Shown piece by piece: positions 45,801 to 54,700 of a stretch of 64,000 bases of DNA. The DNA comes from Spirosomataceae bacterium TFI 002 (GTDB taxonomy: Bacteria; Bacteroidota; Bacteroidia; Cytophagales; Spirosomataceae). Below the pieces are notes generated by a model. It worked only from the letters and a program-made list of their open reading frames with translations. It ran no database searches and was not told the DNA's origin. The stretch spans positions 62,001 through 126,000 of the forward strand of contig LT907983.1 of NCBI GenBank assembly GCA_900230115.1, in the 5' to 3' direction. Position 1 is the first letter of the stretch; the number at the start of each line of letters is the position of its first letter. The position numbers and the translations under genes are program-made.

Positions 45801-46270
45801 CCTTTTCGGACAATGAACTCGTACTTTATTGATTCACCTAAACTATAAATTCGGAAGTCAATATTTTCTAAAACATCACCAAAGAGCAGGTCTCTATACG
45901 CCTTTACGTTACTTTTCCATTTGGATGGATCTTTACCAATAAAATAATTGTATGTTCCTTGTACGGCTTGAGATTTGAGAGATTTATGGAAGTTCCCTTC
46001 CAACACATTTACAGTAACCCTGTCGCTACGGAGTGCTACCCGTGCTTGGCTATTAGATTGATAAGGGTGCGAAAGCTTTTCATAGAACTGGTACTCCAAT
46101 CCTCGTTTTGTAACAAGTAATACTCCACCAGGAATGTCACTTTTGAAAAGGATGTCTTCATGCCATTGGCCTAGATTTTCGATAAAGGTAAAACCTGATG
46201 AAGGTTCACTTGCCATCAAAAATTGACTCAACCCAAGAAATAGACCAAGAAGTACGCCTTTCATTCTCAC
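42803..46270 (-). CDS. Large surface protein with gliding/T9SS C-terminal domain
   Basis: 1155 aa exported protein. Signal peptide (MKGVLLGLFLGLSQFLMA), then an N-terminal DUF7948-type region (FIENLGQWHEDILFKSDIPGG), SBBP-like repeats (QKYSKDGKSLLYSTFLGG, CRLNRDLSRLEWSSFLGG), PKD or Ig-like modules with paired cysteines, and a C-terminal CHU_C domain (IPNAISPNGDGKNDTFVIG ... LRIYNRWGKLLYEN ... KPDVYFYEIILNN). Such C-termini direct type IX secretion in gliding Bacteroidota. It may be an adhesin or gliding-associated protein. Confidence 0.9.
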   Translation of the reverse strand: MRMKGVLLGLFLGLSQFLMASEPSSGFTFIENLGQWHEDILFKSDIPGGVLLVTKRGLEYQFYEKLSHPYQSNSQARVALRSDRVTVNVLEGNFHKSLKSQAVQGTYNYFIGKDPSKWKSNVKAYRDLLFGDVLENIDFRIYSLGESIKYEFIVRKGGNPSDIKLVYDDKHHPKFNNNGLEVSTILGLIKEFPPYSFQDSNGSKQKVGSGFRVDKNVVSFKLATYDKSKDLIIDPELVFSTYSGGVSDNWAQTATYDDDGNLYAGGTVFGPSFPISSAGYQQAAAGASSNTFEGSITDIVIQKYSKDGKSLLYSTFLGGEASEVSHSLVVNSRGELVVFGTTSSPNFPVTPRAYDASFAGGPRLIGAPITTSINYLNGTDIFVTVLGPNGDKLVGSTFLGGSNNDGIHNNGALKIKNYGDEFRGEVYVDNEDKIYLATTSLSGDFPIVNGEKLNRSNDALVCRLNRDLSRLEWSSFLGGEFYDAAYGIRVNEKKEVFVVGSTISKDIGATNGTYQSSLAGEMDGFVAKYVADKLVALTYIGTKEEDLGMFLDLDNEGQVYVFGLTEGQYAVSPGVYRNANSGQFVHCLSNDLKKSVFSTVFGSGRGVGIIDIVPTAFLVNKCGNIYLAGWGGKVNANNGFNENSTTLGLPTSQDAYQKETTGSNFYFAILEAGARSLLYGTFFGSSDPPDPNLGRGDHLDGGTCRFDKNGVIYHTACVCRAQDGIGSVQFPLKNAYETKHGNSNCNLAAFKFDISALKADFNILDGDKVNPEIVCNTTKLDFKNKSTGALTYEWAIDDTAATRLESFDYTFLKEGTYEIKLSAYNKLNCSASDSITRTIKVIPFPTKISNDTVLCPGGTVNLFASGGDTYSWLPANLVSNSTSAAVTAEPLESTEFEVTISNAICSTKRKIKAEVTNDKPDFYTTLDLEICKGDEIKLEAFGAGEEFTWTGEDLEKTIGDNIIVAPLKSSTYRVQTFYEDGCKPFKDIHVTIDESFGPVFSSNIIYNCGKPFELEFDLESNDKVVSYVWQMGNGDSLVGVVPNNYKYRDAGTYNVRVDAKNKIGCILSSELALNIPDGDGIIPNAISPNGDGKNDTFVIGVGEATLRIYNRWGKLLYENMNYKNDWGGNVKPDVYFYEIILNNAKTCKGWVEVFN

Positions 46271-46278
46271 AGTTTGAA

Positions 46279-46899
46279 TTACTTCTTAAAATTAGTAATA
46301 TCAATCTGTTCTTCACAGAAATTATACTCTGTTTTGTTATTTGAGGAGATAATTAATATTCTTTCCTTAGAAAACGCTTGAACATTTTCTAAATACCAGA
46401 CAACACCTTGATCATCAAGGTTTGTTGTAGGTTCGTCTAAAAGGACACAATCGCTTTGAAAGAATAAAGCAAATGCCAACTTTAAGCGTTGCTTCATTCC
46501 CGACGAAAACTGATTTATAAACTTGTCTTTGTGGGCGGTCAGAAACACCCTTTCTAAAAACGCTTCTTCATCCATTCCTGAGACAAAAGGGCGAAATTTG
46601 GCATGAAATCTTAAAGATTCGAGCAAAGTCAGTTCCTCTATAAGTTCCATATAAGGAGCAGCAAATGAAATGTGACTGTGTATATCGTCAGGATCTAAAG
46701 TCTTTTCGTCAACGACGTACTTTAGTTCTCCTTTTGACGCCGGATTGATACCAGAGATAATACTGATTAAGGTAGACTTACCTGAACCGTTACTACCTAA
46801 AATTGCATATGATTTACTAGTATGAAATGTATAGCTGAGGTTTCTAAAAATCCATTCATTTTTAAATTTCTTGGCTATATTCTCAAGCTCAATTCTCAA
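46279..46899 (-). CDS. ABC transporter ATPase subunit
   Basis: 206 aa ATPase. Walker A LGSNGSGKSTLI, signature FSSGMKQRLKLAFALF, Walker B CVLLDEPTTNLD. It is somewhat short and has no visible permease nearby. It is the last gene of the lipid A operon and overlaps lpxA by four bases. The gliding surface protein follows nine bases after its stop, so they may share a transcript. Confidence 0.85.
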   Translation of the reverse strand: MRIELENIAKKFKNEWIFRNLSYTFHTSKSYAILGSNGSGKSTLISIISGINPASKGELKYVVDEKTLDPDDIHSHISFAAPYMELIEELTLLESLRFHAKFRPFVSGMDEEAFLERVFLTAHKDKFINQFSSGMKQRLKLAFALFFQSDCVLLDEPTTNLDDQGVVWYLENVQAFSKERILIISSNNKTEYNFCEEQIDITNFKK

Positions 46900-47690
46900 A
46901 AAAGGTCGTTTTTAATAGTCCCTGATTTAATAATTCCACGCTCCGAAGATCGAATGAAATTCAAAACTTCGTCTCTTTCAGTGGTAGCTTCAAGCTCAAG
47001 TTCAATCTTGTTCATTGCTTCGCTGTTGTTAAGCCCTTTGAGGTACAAAATCCTGTATAGCTCTTGAATTTCGGCTATTTTCTCATTTGTAAAACCTCTT
47101 CTTCTTAAACCAATTGAGTTTACTCCAGCGTAAGAAATAGGTTCTCTTGCTGCCTTTGCGAATGGTGGTACGTCTTTTCTTACCAAAGAGCCACCCGCGA
47201 TCATTGCATGGTTACCAATTTTAACAAACTGATGTACAGCACTTGTTCCACCAATAAACACATGGTCTCCTACGCTGATATGACCTGCAAGCTGAACACA
47301 ATTTGCAAGTATAACTGAATCCCCAAGGATACAATCATGAGCAATGTGTACATATGCCATTATAAGGCAGTTTGCACCTACAACGGTTTTGTACTTGTCT
47401 GTAGTACCTCTATTAATGGTTACACATTCCCTTATAGTGGTATTGTCACCGATTTCCACGGTTGTGTACTCTCCCGCAAATTTGAGGTCTTGCGGAATTG
47501 CTGAAATCACAGCACCAGGAAATATTTTACAGTTTTTGCCAATTCTTGCTCCTTCCATGATTGTCACATTGGATCCTATCCAAGTACCTTCGCCTATTTC
47601 TACGTCCTTAGAAATTACGCTAAAAGGTTCGACAACTACATTTTGTGCAATTTTTGCTTCTGGGTGAATATACGCCAGGGGTTGATTCAT
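46896..47690 (-). CDS. lpxA: UDP-N-acetylglucosamine acyltransferase
   Basis: First step of lipid A synthesis. 264 aa with left-handed beta-helix hexapeptide repeats (WIGSNVTIMEGARIGKNCKIF, LIMAYVHIAHDCILGDSVILANCVQLAG) carrying the catalytic His in MAYVHIAHDC, and a helical C-terminus (GVNSIGLRRRGFTNEKIAEIQELYRILY). It overlaps the ABC gene downstream by four bases and follows the LpxC-FabZ gene by 19 bases. Confidence 0.95.
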   Translation of the reverse strand: MNQPLAYIHPEAKIAQNVVVEPFSVISKDVEIGEGTWIGSNVTIMEGARIGKNCKIFPGAVISAIPQDLKFAGEYTTVEIGDNTTIRECVTINRGTTDKYKTVVGANCLIMAYVHIAHDCILGDSVILANCVQLAGHISVGDHVFIGGTSAVHQFVKIGNHAMIAGGSLVRKDVPPFAKAAREPISYAGVNSIGLRRRGFTNEKIAEIQELYRILYLKGLNNSEAMNKIELELEATTERDEVLNFIRSSERGIIKSGTIKNDLF

Positions 47691-47709
47691 TTTTTAGAAG
47701 TAATAGTTT

Positions 47710-49098
47710 TTAAGATTTTTTGACAAGCCTTGCAGTCATTTCCACACTGCACACTACTTTTTTACCTACCCAGGCCTCACCTTGCATCTTCGCGACACCA
47801 AGTCGTATGGGCGAAAGTAAAGTACATCTAATAACTAACGTATCTCCTGGCAAAACATTTTTATAGAACCTACATTTATCAATTCCAACTAAATATGGCC
47901 AGTAAGCTTCTGGTTCTCCAGTAGATGTAAGTACTAAAACTCCACCTACTTGTGCAATGGCTTCCACTTGTAATACACCAGGCATTACAGGGTTTTCTGG
48001 AAAATGTCCAGTAAACTGAGGCTCGTTCATTGTCACGTTTTTAATACCAACAACCGTAGTACCGTCCAATGAAACAACTTTATCCACTAATTGGAATGGA
48101 TACCTATGTGGTAACAACTTTGCAATTCCATTGATATCATAAACTGGCTCCGCATCTGTGTCGTAAGTTGGTGGTGCTTTATCTGCATCCGCAATTGCTT
48201 TTCTAATCGCTTTTGCAAGGCCAACATTGGCCGCGTGACCAGGACGAGCGGCTAAAATATGTGCTTTAATTGGTCTACCTACTAGTACTAAATCACCTAT
48301 CAAATCTAATAGCTTATGCCTTGCAGGTTCGTTTTGAAACTTAAGTGGTACATCATTAACGATTCCTGACTTTCCGATAGAAATTCGCTCTTTCCCTAGC
48401 ATTTTGGCTAGTTCATCCACTTTTTCCTCGCTAACTTCTTCTTCAGCAATAACGATGGCGTTGTTGATATCACCACCTTTTATTAAGCCTGCTTTAAACA
48501 GCTTTTCTAGTTCATGAACAAAAACGAAAGTCCTACAAGGAGCAATTTTTTCCTTATAGTTTTCTAATTCATGCAATTGTGCATGCTGGCTTGGCAATGC
48601 ATTGCTATTGTAATCAACCATCACAGTAAGGCGATAATCTTTTAATGGCAAAGCTGCTAGCTCAGTAGAGCGATCCTCGTTAGAATAATGAAGTGCCTCA
48701 GTTACTTCGAAATAGTTTCTAAGACCATTTTGTGTAACAAGACCTGCTTCTTCTATCAATTCTACAAACGGCAAAGAACATCCATCCAAAATCGGGATTT
48801 CAGGGCCATCAAGTTCTATGACAACATTGTCTAGTTGTAATCCTCCAATCGCCGAAAGTAAATGCTCTACCGTATGTACTCTCGCTCCGTCTTTTTCTAA
48901 AACGGTTCCTCGTGAGGTATCAACCACATAATCTACCAATGCTGGAACCTCTGTATTGCCTTCTAAGTCAATCCTTTTGAAAACTATACCTGTATTTACC
49001 GCAGCCGGTAATAAGGTAAGATTCACAGTTTCACCGGTATGTAATCCAATTCCCTTAATGGAAACCTTTTTCTCGATGGTTTGCTGTTTTTCGTTCAT
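47710..49098 (-). CDS. lpxC: Bifunctional LpxC deacetylase / FabZ 3-hydroxyacyl-ACP dehydratase
   Basis: 462 aa fusion. The N-terminal ~300 residues are LpxC with the zinc ligands in VHTVEHLLSAI and EPARHKLLDLIGDLVLVGRPIKAHI, and the C-terminal ~150 residues are FabZ with the catalytic His in TGHFPENPVMPGVLQVEA. Fusion of committed lipid A synthesis to fatty-acid synthesis is known in Bacteroidota and Chlorobi. Ends one base before lpxD in the operon. Confidence 0.95.
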   Translation of the reverse strand: MNEKQQTIEKKVSIKGIGLHTGETVNLTLLPAAVNTGIVFKRIDLEGNTEVPALVDYVVDTSRGTVLEKDGARVHTVEHLLSAIGGLQLDNVVIELDGPEIPILDGCSLPFVELIEEAGLVTQNGLRNYFEVTEALHYSNEDRSTELAALPLKDYRLTVMVDYNSNALPSQHAQLHELENYKEKIAPCRTFVFVHELEKLFKAGLIKGGDINNAIVIAEEEVSEEKVDELAKMLGKERISIGKSGIVNDVPLKFQNEPARHKLLDLIGDLVLVGRPIKAHILAARPGHAANVGLAKAIRKAIADADKAPPTYDTDAEPVYDINGIAKLLPHRYPFQLVDKVVSLDGTTVVGIKNVTMNEPQFTGHFPENPVMPGVLQVEAIAQVGGVLVLTSTGEPEAYWPYLVGIDKCRFYKNVLPGDTLVIRCTLLSPIRLGVAKMQGEAWVGKKVVCSVEMTARLVKKS

Positions 49099-49099
49099 T

Positions 49100-50140
49100 C
49101 TAAACTTTCTGTTTTAATTCTTTTTCTATGCTTTCAACTCTGGCTTCAAGTTTTGGTAGCCTTTTGAAAACAACTTTTGCTTTTAGGTCATCTTTCACCG
49201 ACATGTGTGGCACGCCAGATACTGAGGTTCCTTCTTCTATTATATTTCTGTTAATTCCAGTTTTACCTGCAATTTTCGTTTTGTCTGCTACTTTGACATG
49301 ACCAGCAACACCTACGTGTCCAGCCAAAATGCAATAGTTACCAATTTCTGATGACCCTGCAATACCTGATTGTGCTGCGATTACAGTATGGTTTCCTATT
49401 TTAACATTGTGACCAATTTGAACAAGGTTATCGAGCTTTACTCCGTTACCAATAACTGTAGAACCCATTGTGGCTCTATCTACTGTAGAATTAGCTCCAA
49501 TGTGTACGTCGTTTCCGATTTTAACGTTGCCAAGTTGTGGAATTGTTTGAAAACTGCCATCACTTTGCGGTGCAAAACCAAAACCATCACTTCCTATAAC
49601 CACTCCTGCATGAAAAACGCAATCAGCACCTATTTCACAATCATTGTAAATTTTAACCCCAGCGTTTAAAACAGTATCTCTTCCTATTTTAACATCATCT
49701 CCAACATAACAAAGAGGAAATACTTGAACGCCACTTTCAATTACAACATTTTCGCCAATAACGACATTAGCTCCAATGCTTACATTTTCGCCAACTGTTG
49801 CACTTTTTGCTATTATCGCACTTGGGTGAATTCCAGATTTCTTTCCAGAACTCATTTTTTGATAAGCCAACATTAGTGTTGAAAATGCCGAATACGGATC
49901 TTCAACTTGAATAAGTGTTGATTTTATCTCTTTTTTAGGCCTAAAAGCTTTAGAGACAATTAATGCACTAGAGTTAGTAGAATATGCGTGATCTTCATAT
50001 TTTGGATTCGCCAAAAACGAAATTCCACCTACTTGTCCTTCTTCGATTTTATAAAAATTGTCAATTAAGGCAGTCGCATCGCCTTTTATTTCTCCTTGTA
50101 TAAGGTTGGCAATTTGTGCAACTGTAAATTTCATTGGCAT
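49100..50140 (-). CDS. lpxD: UDP-3-O-acylglucosamine N-acyltransferase
   Basis: 346 aa. N-terminal uridine-binding domain (FTVAQIANLIQGEIKGDATALIDNFYKIEEGQVGGISFLANPKY), then a hexapeptide-repeat beta-helix and the catalytic His in VQIGHNVKIGNH. The start could equally be the second Met (MKFTVAQIA). It lies 12 bp downstream of the HD gene. Confidence 0.95.
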   Translation of the reverse strand: MPMKFTVAQIANLIQGEIKGDATALIDNFYKIEEGQVGGISFLANPKYEDHAYSTNSSALIVSKAFRPKKEIKSTLIQVEDPYSAFSTLMLAYQKMSSGKKSGIHPSAIIAKSATVGENVSIGANVVIGENVVIESGVQVFPLCYVGDDVKIGRDTVLNAGVKIYNDCEIGADCVFHAGVVIGSDGFGFAPQSDGSFQTIPQLGNVKIGNDVHIGANSTVDRATMGSTVIGNGVKLDNLVQIGHNVKIGNHTVIAAQSGIAGSSEIGNYCILAGHVGVAGHVKVADKTKIAGKTGINRNIIEEGTSVSGVPHMSVKDDLKAKVVFKRLPKLEARVESIEKELKQKV

Positions 50141-50151
50141 AAATAATTGTC

Positions 50152-51402
50152 TTAAAGATCCTCGTCTTTTTGCAAATATACATCATTGAACCAACATAGG
50201 TAACTTTTTTTGACGATCGTACTCAAAGCTTTTATGGTTGGTAAATCCGAGGCTTCGCTTACATCCAAAATTCCATTTTTCTTGGTATCTATCAAAATAC
50301 GAGAATCCTCAGAAACATATGCTGCGTTGCTCACATCTCCTAAGTGGTAGAAATACTTTAAATCATCTGGTGAAACACCTGCAGCGAGAAGCTCTTTTTT
50401 CTTTTCATCCAAAAGCAAATCCTTTTCTTTTCCTTCAATAAAGGACATTTTGAATAATTGTCTATTGAGCAAGGCACTCGACAAAGTGGCTAAAATTTCA
50501 TCATTAGAATTACTCCACACTTTAATTACACCCCATAAATCGAAATCATCGAGCTGCATAAATGAATTAAAGTATTTGGAATCTTCGTTGAATTTCTTCC
50601 AATCTACTCTCTCTCGCATGAAAACGCCTAAATTATCCGTAAGAAATGGTTCTTTTCCTTCGGTGATTAAATCTCTAGCCCTTTCAATTATTTTAAGTAG
50701 TAATGCTTCGGCACAAATTGAAGTTTTATGAAGATATACCTGCCAATACATCAGTCTACGAGCATTAAGGAAATTCTCTACACTCAAAAGCCCTTTTTCT
50801 TCTACCACAAGCTCATCATCAACCACATTGAGCATCTTGATTAAACGCTCTACTCCTATAGAGCCTTCATCCACGCCAGAAAAGAAACTATCTCTTTTGA
50901 TATAGTCCATTCTGTCCATATCGAGCTGGCTAGAAATAAGCTGATGGTAAAATTTGCGATGATAAGTCCCTCGAAACATTTGAATCGCCATGTCTAATCT
51001 ACCATCCAAAAGCTTATTGAGCCTTTGCATTGTAAACAATGTGAGCTTTTCGTGATGTATACCGTCTAAAATAGAATATTCTAAAACATGCGAAAATGGA
51101 CCATGTCCTATATCGTGCAGTAAAATGGCGGCTAAAGCTGACTCTTTTTCTACCTCCATCACGAGAACGCCTTTGGCTTGAAAAACATCAAGTGCTTGGT
51201 CCATTAAGTGCATTGCACCTATGGCATGCTGAAACCTAGTATGAATGGCTCCTGGATATACAAGCTCGGCTAAACCAAGTTGCTTTATACGTCTAAGTCG
51301 CTGGAAATAAGGATGCTGAATAATATCAAAGGCAAGTGAATTAGGTATTTTCACAAAGCCATAAACAGGATCGTTTAGGATTTTCTTTTTATTGATCACC
51401 AT
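50152..51402 (-). CDS. HD domain protein (SAMHD1-like dNTPase/phosphohydrolase)
   Basis: 416 aa. The N-terminal segment DPVYGFVKIPNSLAFDIIQHPYFQRLRRIKQLGLAELVYPGAIHTRFQHAIGAMHL contains the first metal His; ILLHDIGHGPFSHVLE supplies HD, and DMDRMDYIKRDSFFSGV the C-terminal Asp. This family includes dNTP triphosphohydrolases. Being the first gene of the lipid A operon is a conserved Bacteroidota arrangement of unclear meaning. Confidence 0.88.
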   Translation of the reverse strand: MVINKKKILNDPVYGFVKIPNSLAFDIIQHPYFQRLRRIKQLGLAELVYPGAIHTRFQHAIGAMHLMDQALDVFQAKGVLVMEVEKESALAAILLHDIGHGPFSHVLEYSILDGIHHEKLTLFTMQRLNKLLDGRLDMAIQMFRGTYHRKFYHQLISSQLDMDRMDYIKRDSFFSGVDEGSIGVERLIKMLNVVDDELVVEEKGLLSVENFLNARRLMYWQVYLHKTSICAEALLLKIIERARDLITEGKEPFLTDNLGVFMRERVDWKKFNEDSKYFNSFMQLDDFDLWGVIKVWSNSNDEILATLSSALLNRQLFKMSFIEGKEKDLLLDEKKKELLAAGVSPDDLKYFYHLGDVSNAAYVSEDSRILIDTKKNGILDVSEASDLPTIKALSTIVKKSYLCWFNDVYLQKDEDL

Positions 51403-51413
51403 TCATTTAAAAT

Positions 51414-51441
51414 AAAAAAAAGGAGGATAAACCTCCTTTTT
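51414..51441 (-). terminator. Terminator after the tRNA gene
   Basis: AAAAGGAGG / CCTCCTTTT with an ATAAA loop; on the minus strand the stem is followed by a T run. It lies directly after the tRNA 3' end and before the HD gene. Confidence 0.8.
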
Positions 51442-51444
51442 ATG

Positions 51445-51518
51445 TGGGCCCACCTGGGCTCGAACCAGGGACCACCTGATTATGAGTCAGGTGCTCTAAC
51501 CAACTGAGCTATAGGCCC
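51445..51518 (-). tRNA. tRNA with anticodon CAU, probably tRNA-Ile2 (lysidine-modified)
   Basis: 74-nt cloverleaf on the minus strand: 7-bp acceptor GGGCCTA / TGGGCCC, D-arm AGCTCAGTTGGTTAGAGC, anticodon stem CCTGA / TCAGG with loop CTCATAA (anticodon CAT), T-arm with GGTTCGAGC. CCA is not encoded. C4-G69, C5-G68 and T29-A41 match the features recalled as TilS identity elements for tRNA-Ile2, so Ile2 is favoured over elongator Met. Confidence 0.9.
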
Positions 51519-51717
51519 TGCTTGAAAAGCGAGTGCAAAGATAAAATTATTTAATTCTTAAAAACAAAAAACGTCAATCATTATTCATTTTTTTTCTCAC
51601 AAAATATTTTTGACTCAAATCCATACTCAATTAAAAATATTTCTTTAATAAAAACGTATAAAGGTTAAATTGCATTGTAATCCTCTCAAGCCCAAACCAT
51701 TCCCATTCATTTCTGCC

Positions 51718-54700
51718 ATGATAAAAAACTCAATTTTAATTTTATTCGTTTTTTCACTTATTCTATCTGGTTGCGGCGGTTCGGGTGAACTCAAAAAAGA
51801 GTTCATGACCATAGATCATTCTTTTGCTCCTTATGTAGCATCCTACACCTCAGGGGTGATTAGGAAAAATGATGAAATACGAATTAAACTTCAGCAAACT
51901 CCCGAAAGTTTTGAGCAGGATGTCTTAAGCCTTTTGCCACATGTAGATGGTTTTTTAAGCTTAGCTGACGACAAACGTACGCTAATTTTCAAACCAGAAA
52001 ACAGCCTTAAAAATGGTCAGATTTATCAATTGGGGCTTGACTTAGGAGAACTTATTCCAAACTTAGACAATGACTTAAAGCATTTTGAGTACCAAATAAA
52101 AGTTATTGACCAAGATTTTTCAGTTGAGTTTACCGGCCTTGAGTCAAATACAGATCAGAGCTTAACCTCTTATAATTTTAAAGGAGTGGTTTACACCGCT
52201 GATGAAATTGAAAATGATAAACTTAAAGATCTTGTCAGCTCCAAAAATGGTGACGTGAATTGGCTAAGTGATGGACAGGGTTTAAAGCATGAATTCACCA
52301 TCGAAAATATTGATAGAAAAAGTGCTGATTATAACTTAAAAATAGAAGTGAATGGCGATGCCATTGATGTAGATAAAAACTGGGATCAAGAATTTGAAAT
52401 TCCAGCTCAAGGCAAGTTTAAAGTATTGATGGTAAGCAATAGTTTCAGGAATGAAAACTACGTAAGTGTCACACTTTCTGACCCCTTGGCTAATCAAGAC
52501 TTAAAGGGTCTAGTGCGTTTTAAAGACGAAATTCCTGCAATAAGACAAATAGAAGTAGAGAGTAATAGATTAATAATTTATACCGATGAGGGTTTAAATG
52601 GAGATTTTGAATTAATCCTTGATCAAGGAATAAAAAACTCCAATGACATTAACCTCCCTGACGAATACAGAAAAGTCATAAAATTTGAGAATAATGAGCC
52701 AGAAATCACCCTGTTAGGAACAGGTAATATTATTCCAAAATCTAATCAGCTCTTGTTTCCTTTCGAAGTTAGTGGACTAAGAGGAGTTAATGTAAAGATT
52801 TACAAAATATATGAAGACAATGTGCTCCAGTTTTTTCAAGAAAATGAAATAGATGGAAACTATAACCTTCAGCAAGTTGCAGCACCTGTTTTCAATAAGG
52901 ACATAATATTCAATGAGCACGGAAACGTAAACCTTAATCATAAGAACAAGTTTAGTCTTGACCTAACGGCGTTTATTGAACCTGAGCCTGGAGCAATTTA
53001 TAAGGTACAGCTTAACATGCCTTCTCACTTGTCAAATATGCCTTGTTTGGCATCCACTAACAGCCAAACAACAAATTTGGTTAGTGAAACAAATGAAGAC
53101 TGGTCCATATTTGACAGTGAAGAATATTACAGCGATTACTTCTATCCTGAGGACTATGATTGGCAAAAAAGAAACGATCCTTGTGACAATTCTTATTACA
53201 CAGTTTCACGATCTGTTGTTCGCAATGTGATGGCTTCTAATTTTGGAATTATTACTAAAATTACCGGAGAAAAAGAATTAGACGTTTCTATTTCTAATCT
53301 CATCAATACTAACCCAATGGGTGGGGTAAATGTGAAGGTTTACAACCAACAACGAAGACTAATTGGCGATGGTGAAACTGACAGCAATGGATTCCTAAAA
53401 ATGGACTTGAAGGAAAGACCGTTTATGCTTGTCGCTTCAAAGGACAAAGAAAAAGGTTACCTCAAAATCGCTGATGGCAACTCTATCAACATGAGTAGGT
53501 TTGATATTGACGGCACAATATCAAGGGATGGTTTAAAGGGTTTCATTTATGGAGAAAGAGGTGTTTGGAGACCCGGAGACAGTATTTTTGTCACGTGTGT
53601 GTTGCAAAACAACCTAAAGAAAATACCCAATAACTATCCGCTTAAACTTTCGTTTTATTCACCAGATAACCAACTCTATGATCAATTGGTGAGCAATAAT
53701 GGTGAAAATGGGTTTTACACTTTCAAACTTAAAACTCCCGAAGATGCTAAAACCGGAAGATGGTATGTCAAAGCCACTGCGGGTAATTTTGAGTTTTTTC
53801 AAAACATAAAGGTCGAAACCATAAAGCCAAATAAACTTAAAATTAAACTGGCCTTCAAAGACAACCTTTTAGCCGGTGAGTCAACCCAAGCTAGCTTAAA
53901 AGTAAATTGGTTAAATGGTTCTAAAGCAAGTGACCTCAAGGCAAATGTTACCGCAACATTTATTCCTCAAAAAACTAGTTTTAGCAAATACCCAAACTTT
54001 AACTTCGATGATATAACAAAGAATTTCTCAACAGAGGAATTGATCGTTTTTGATGGCAAAACGGATAGTGAAGGAAATGCAATTTTTGGACTTAAAACAA
54101 AACTTGCCAGCCTTCCTTCTGGACAACTGCGTGTTGGCCTTTTTACCAAAGTCTTTGAAAAAGGTGGTGATTTTAGTACCAATTATATGAGTAAGGAATA
54201 TTCGCCATATAGCTCTTTTGTTGGCTTGCAAGTCAATTATAGTAGTAAGGATTGGGAAATGTTAGAAACAGGGAAGAATCATAAATTGTCTATCGTAAGT
54301 CTTGACAATACCGGAAACCCAATTCTAAAAAAAGAACTGAAAGCAACTTTATACCGCATGAAAAACAGATGGTGGTATTCTAATGATGGCGAAGAAGTTG
54401 AATTCATGTCGAGTCAATACAGCACACTTATTTCTACCAAAAACATCTCTACAACGAATGGCAAAGCTAGCTACGACATAAAAGTAGATAAAGAGGACTG
54501 GGGAAAATATTTCTTGCGAATAGAGGATCCAGAAAGTGGGCATTCGGTATCGCAAATGCTATGGATTGACTGGCCAGACTGGCGATCAAGAGGCGGAATG
54601 GGAGATGATGCTTCCATCCTTTCTTTCAAAACCGATAAAGAAAAATACAATGTAGGTGAAACCGCCGAAATCGCCATCCCTAGCCAATCAGGAGGAAAAG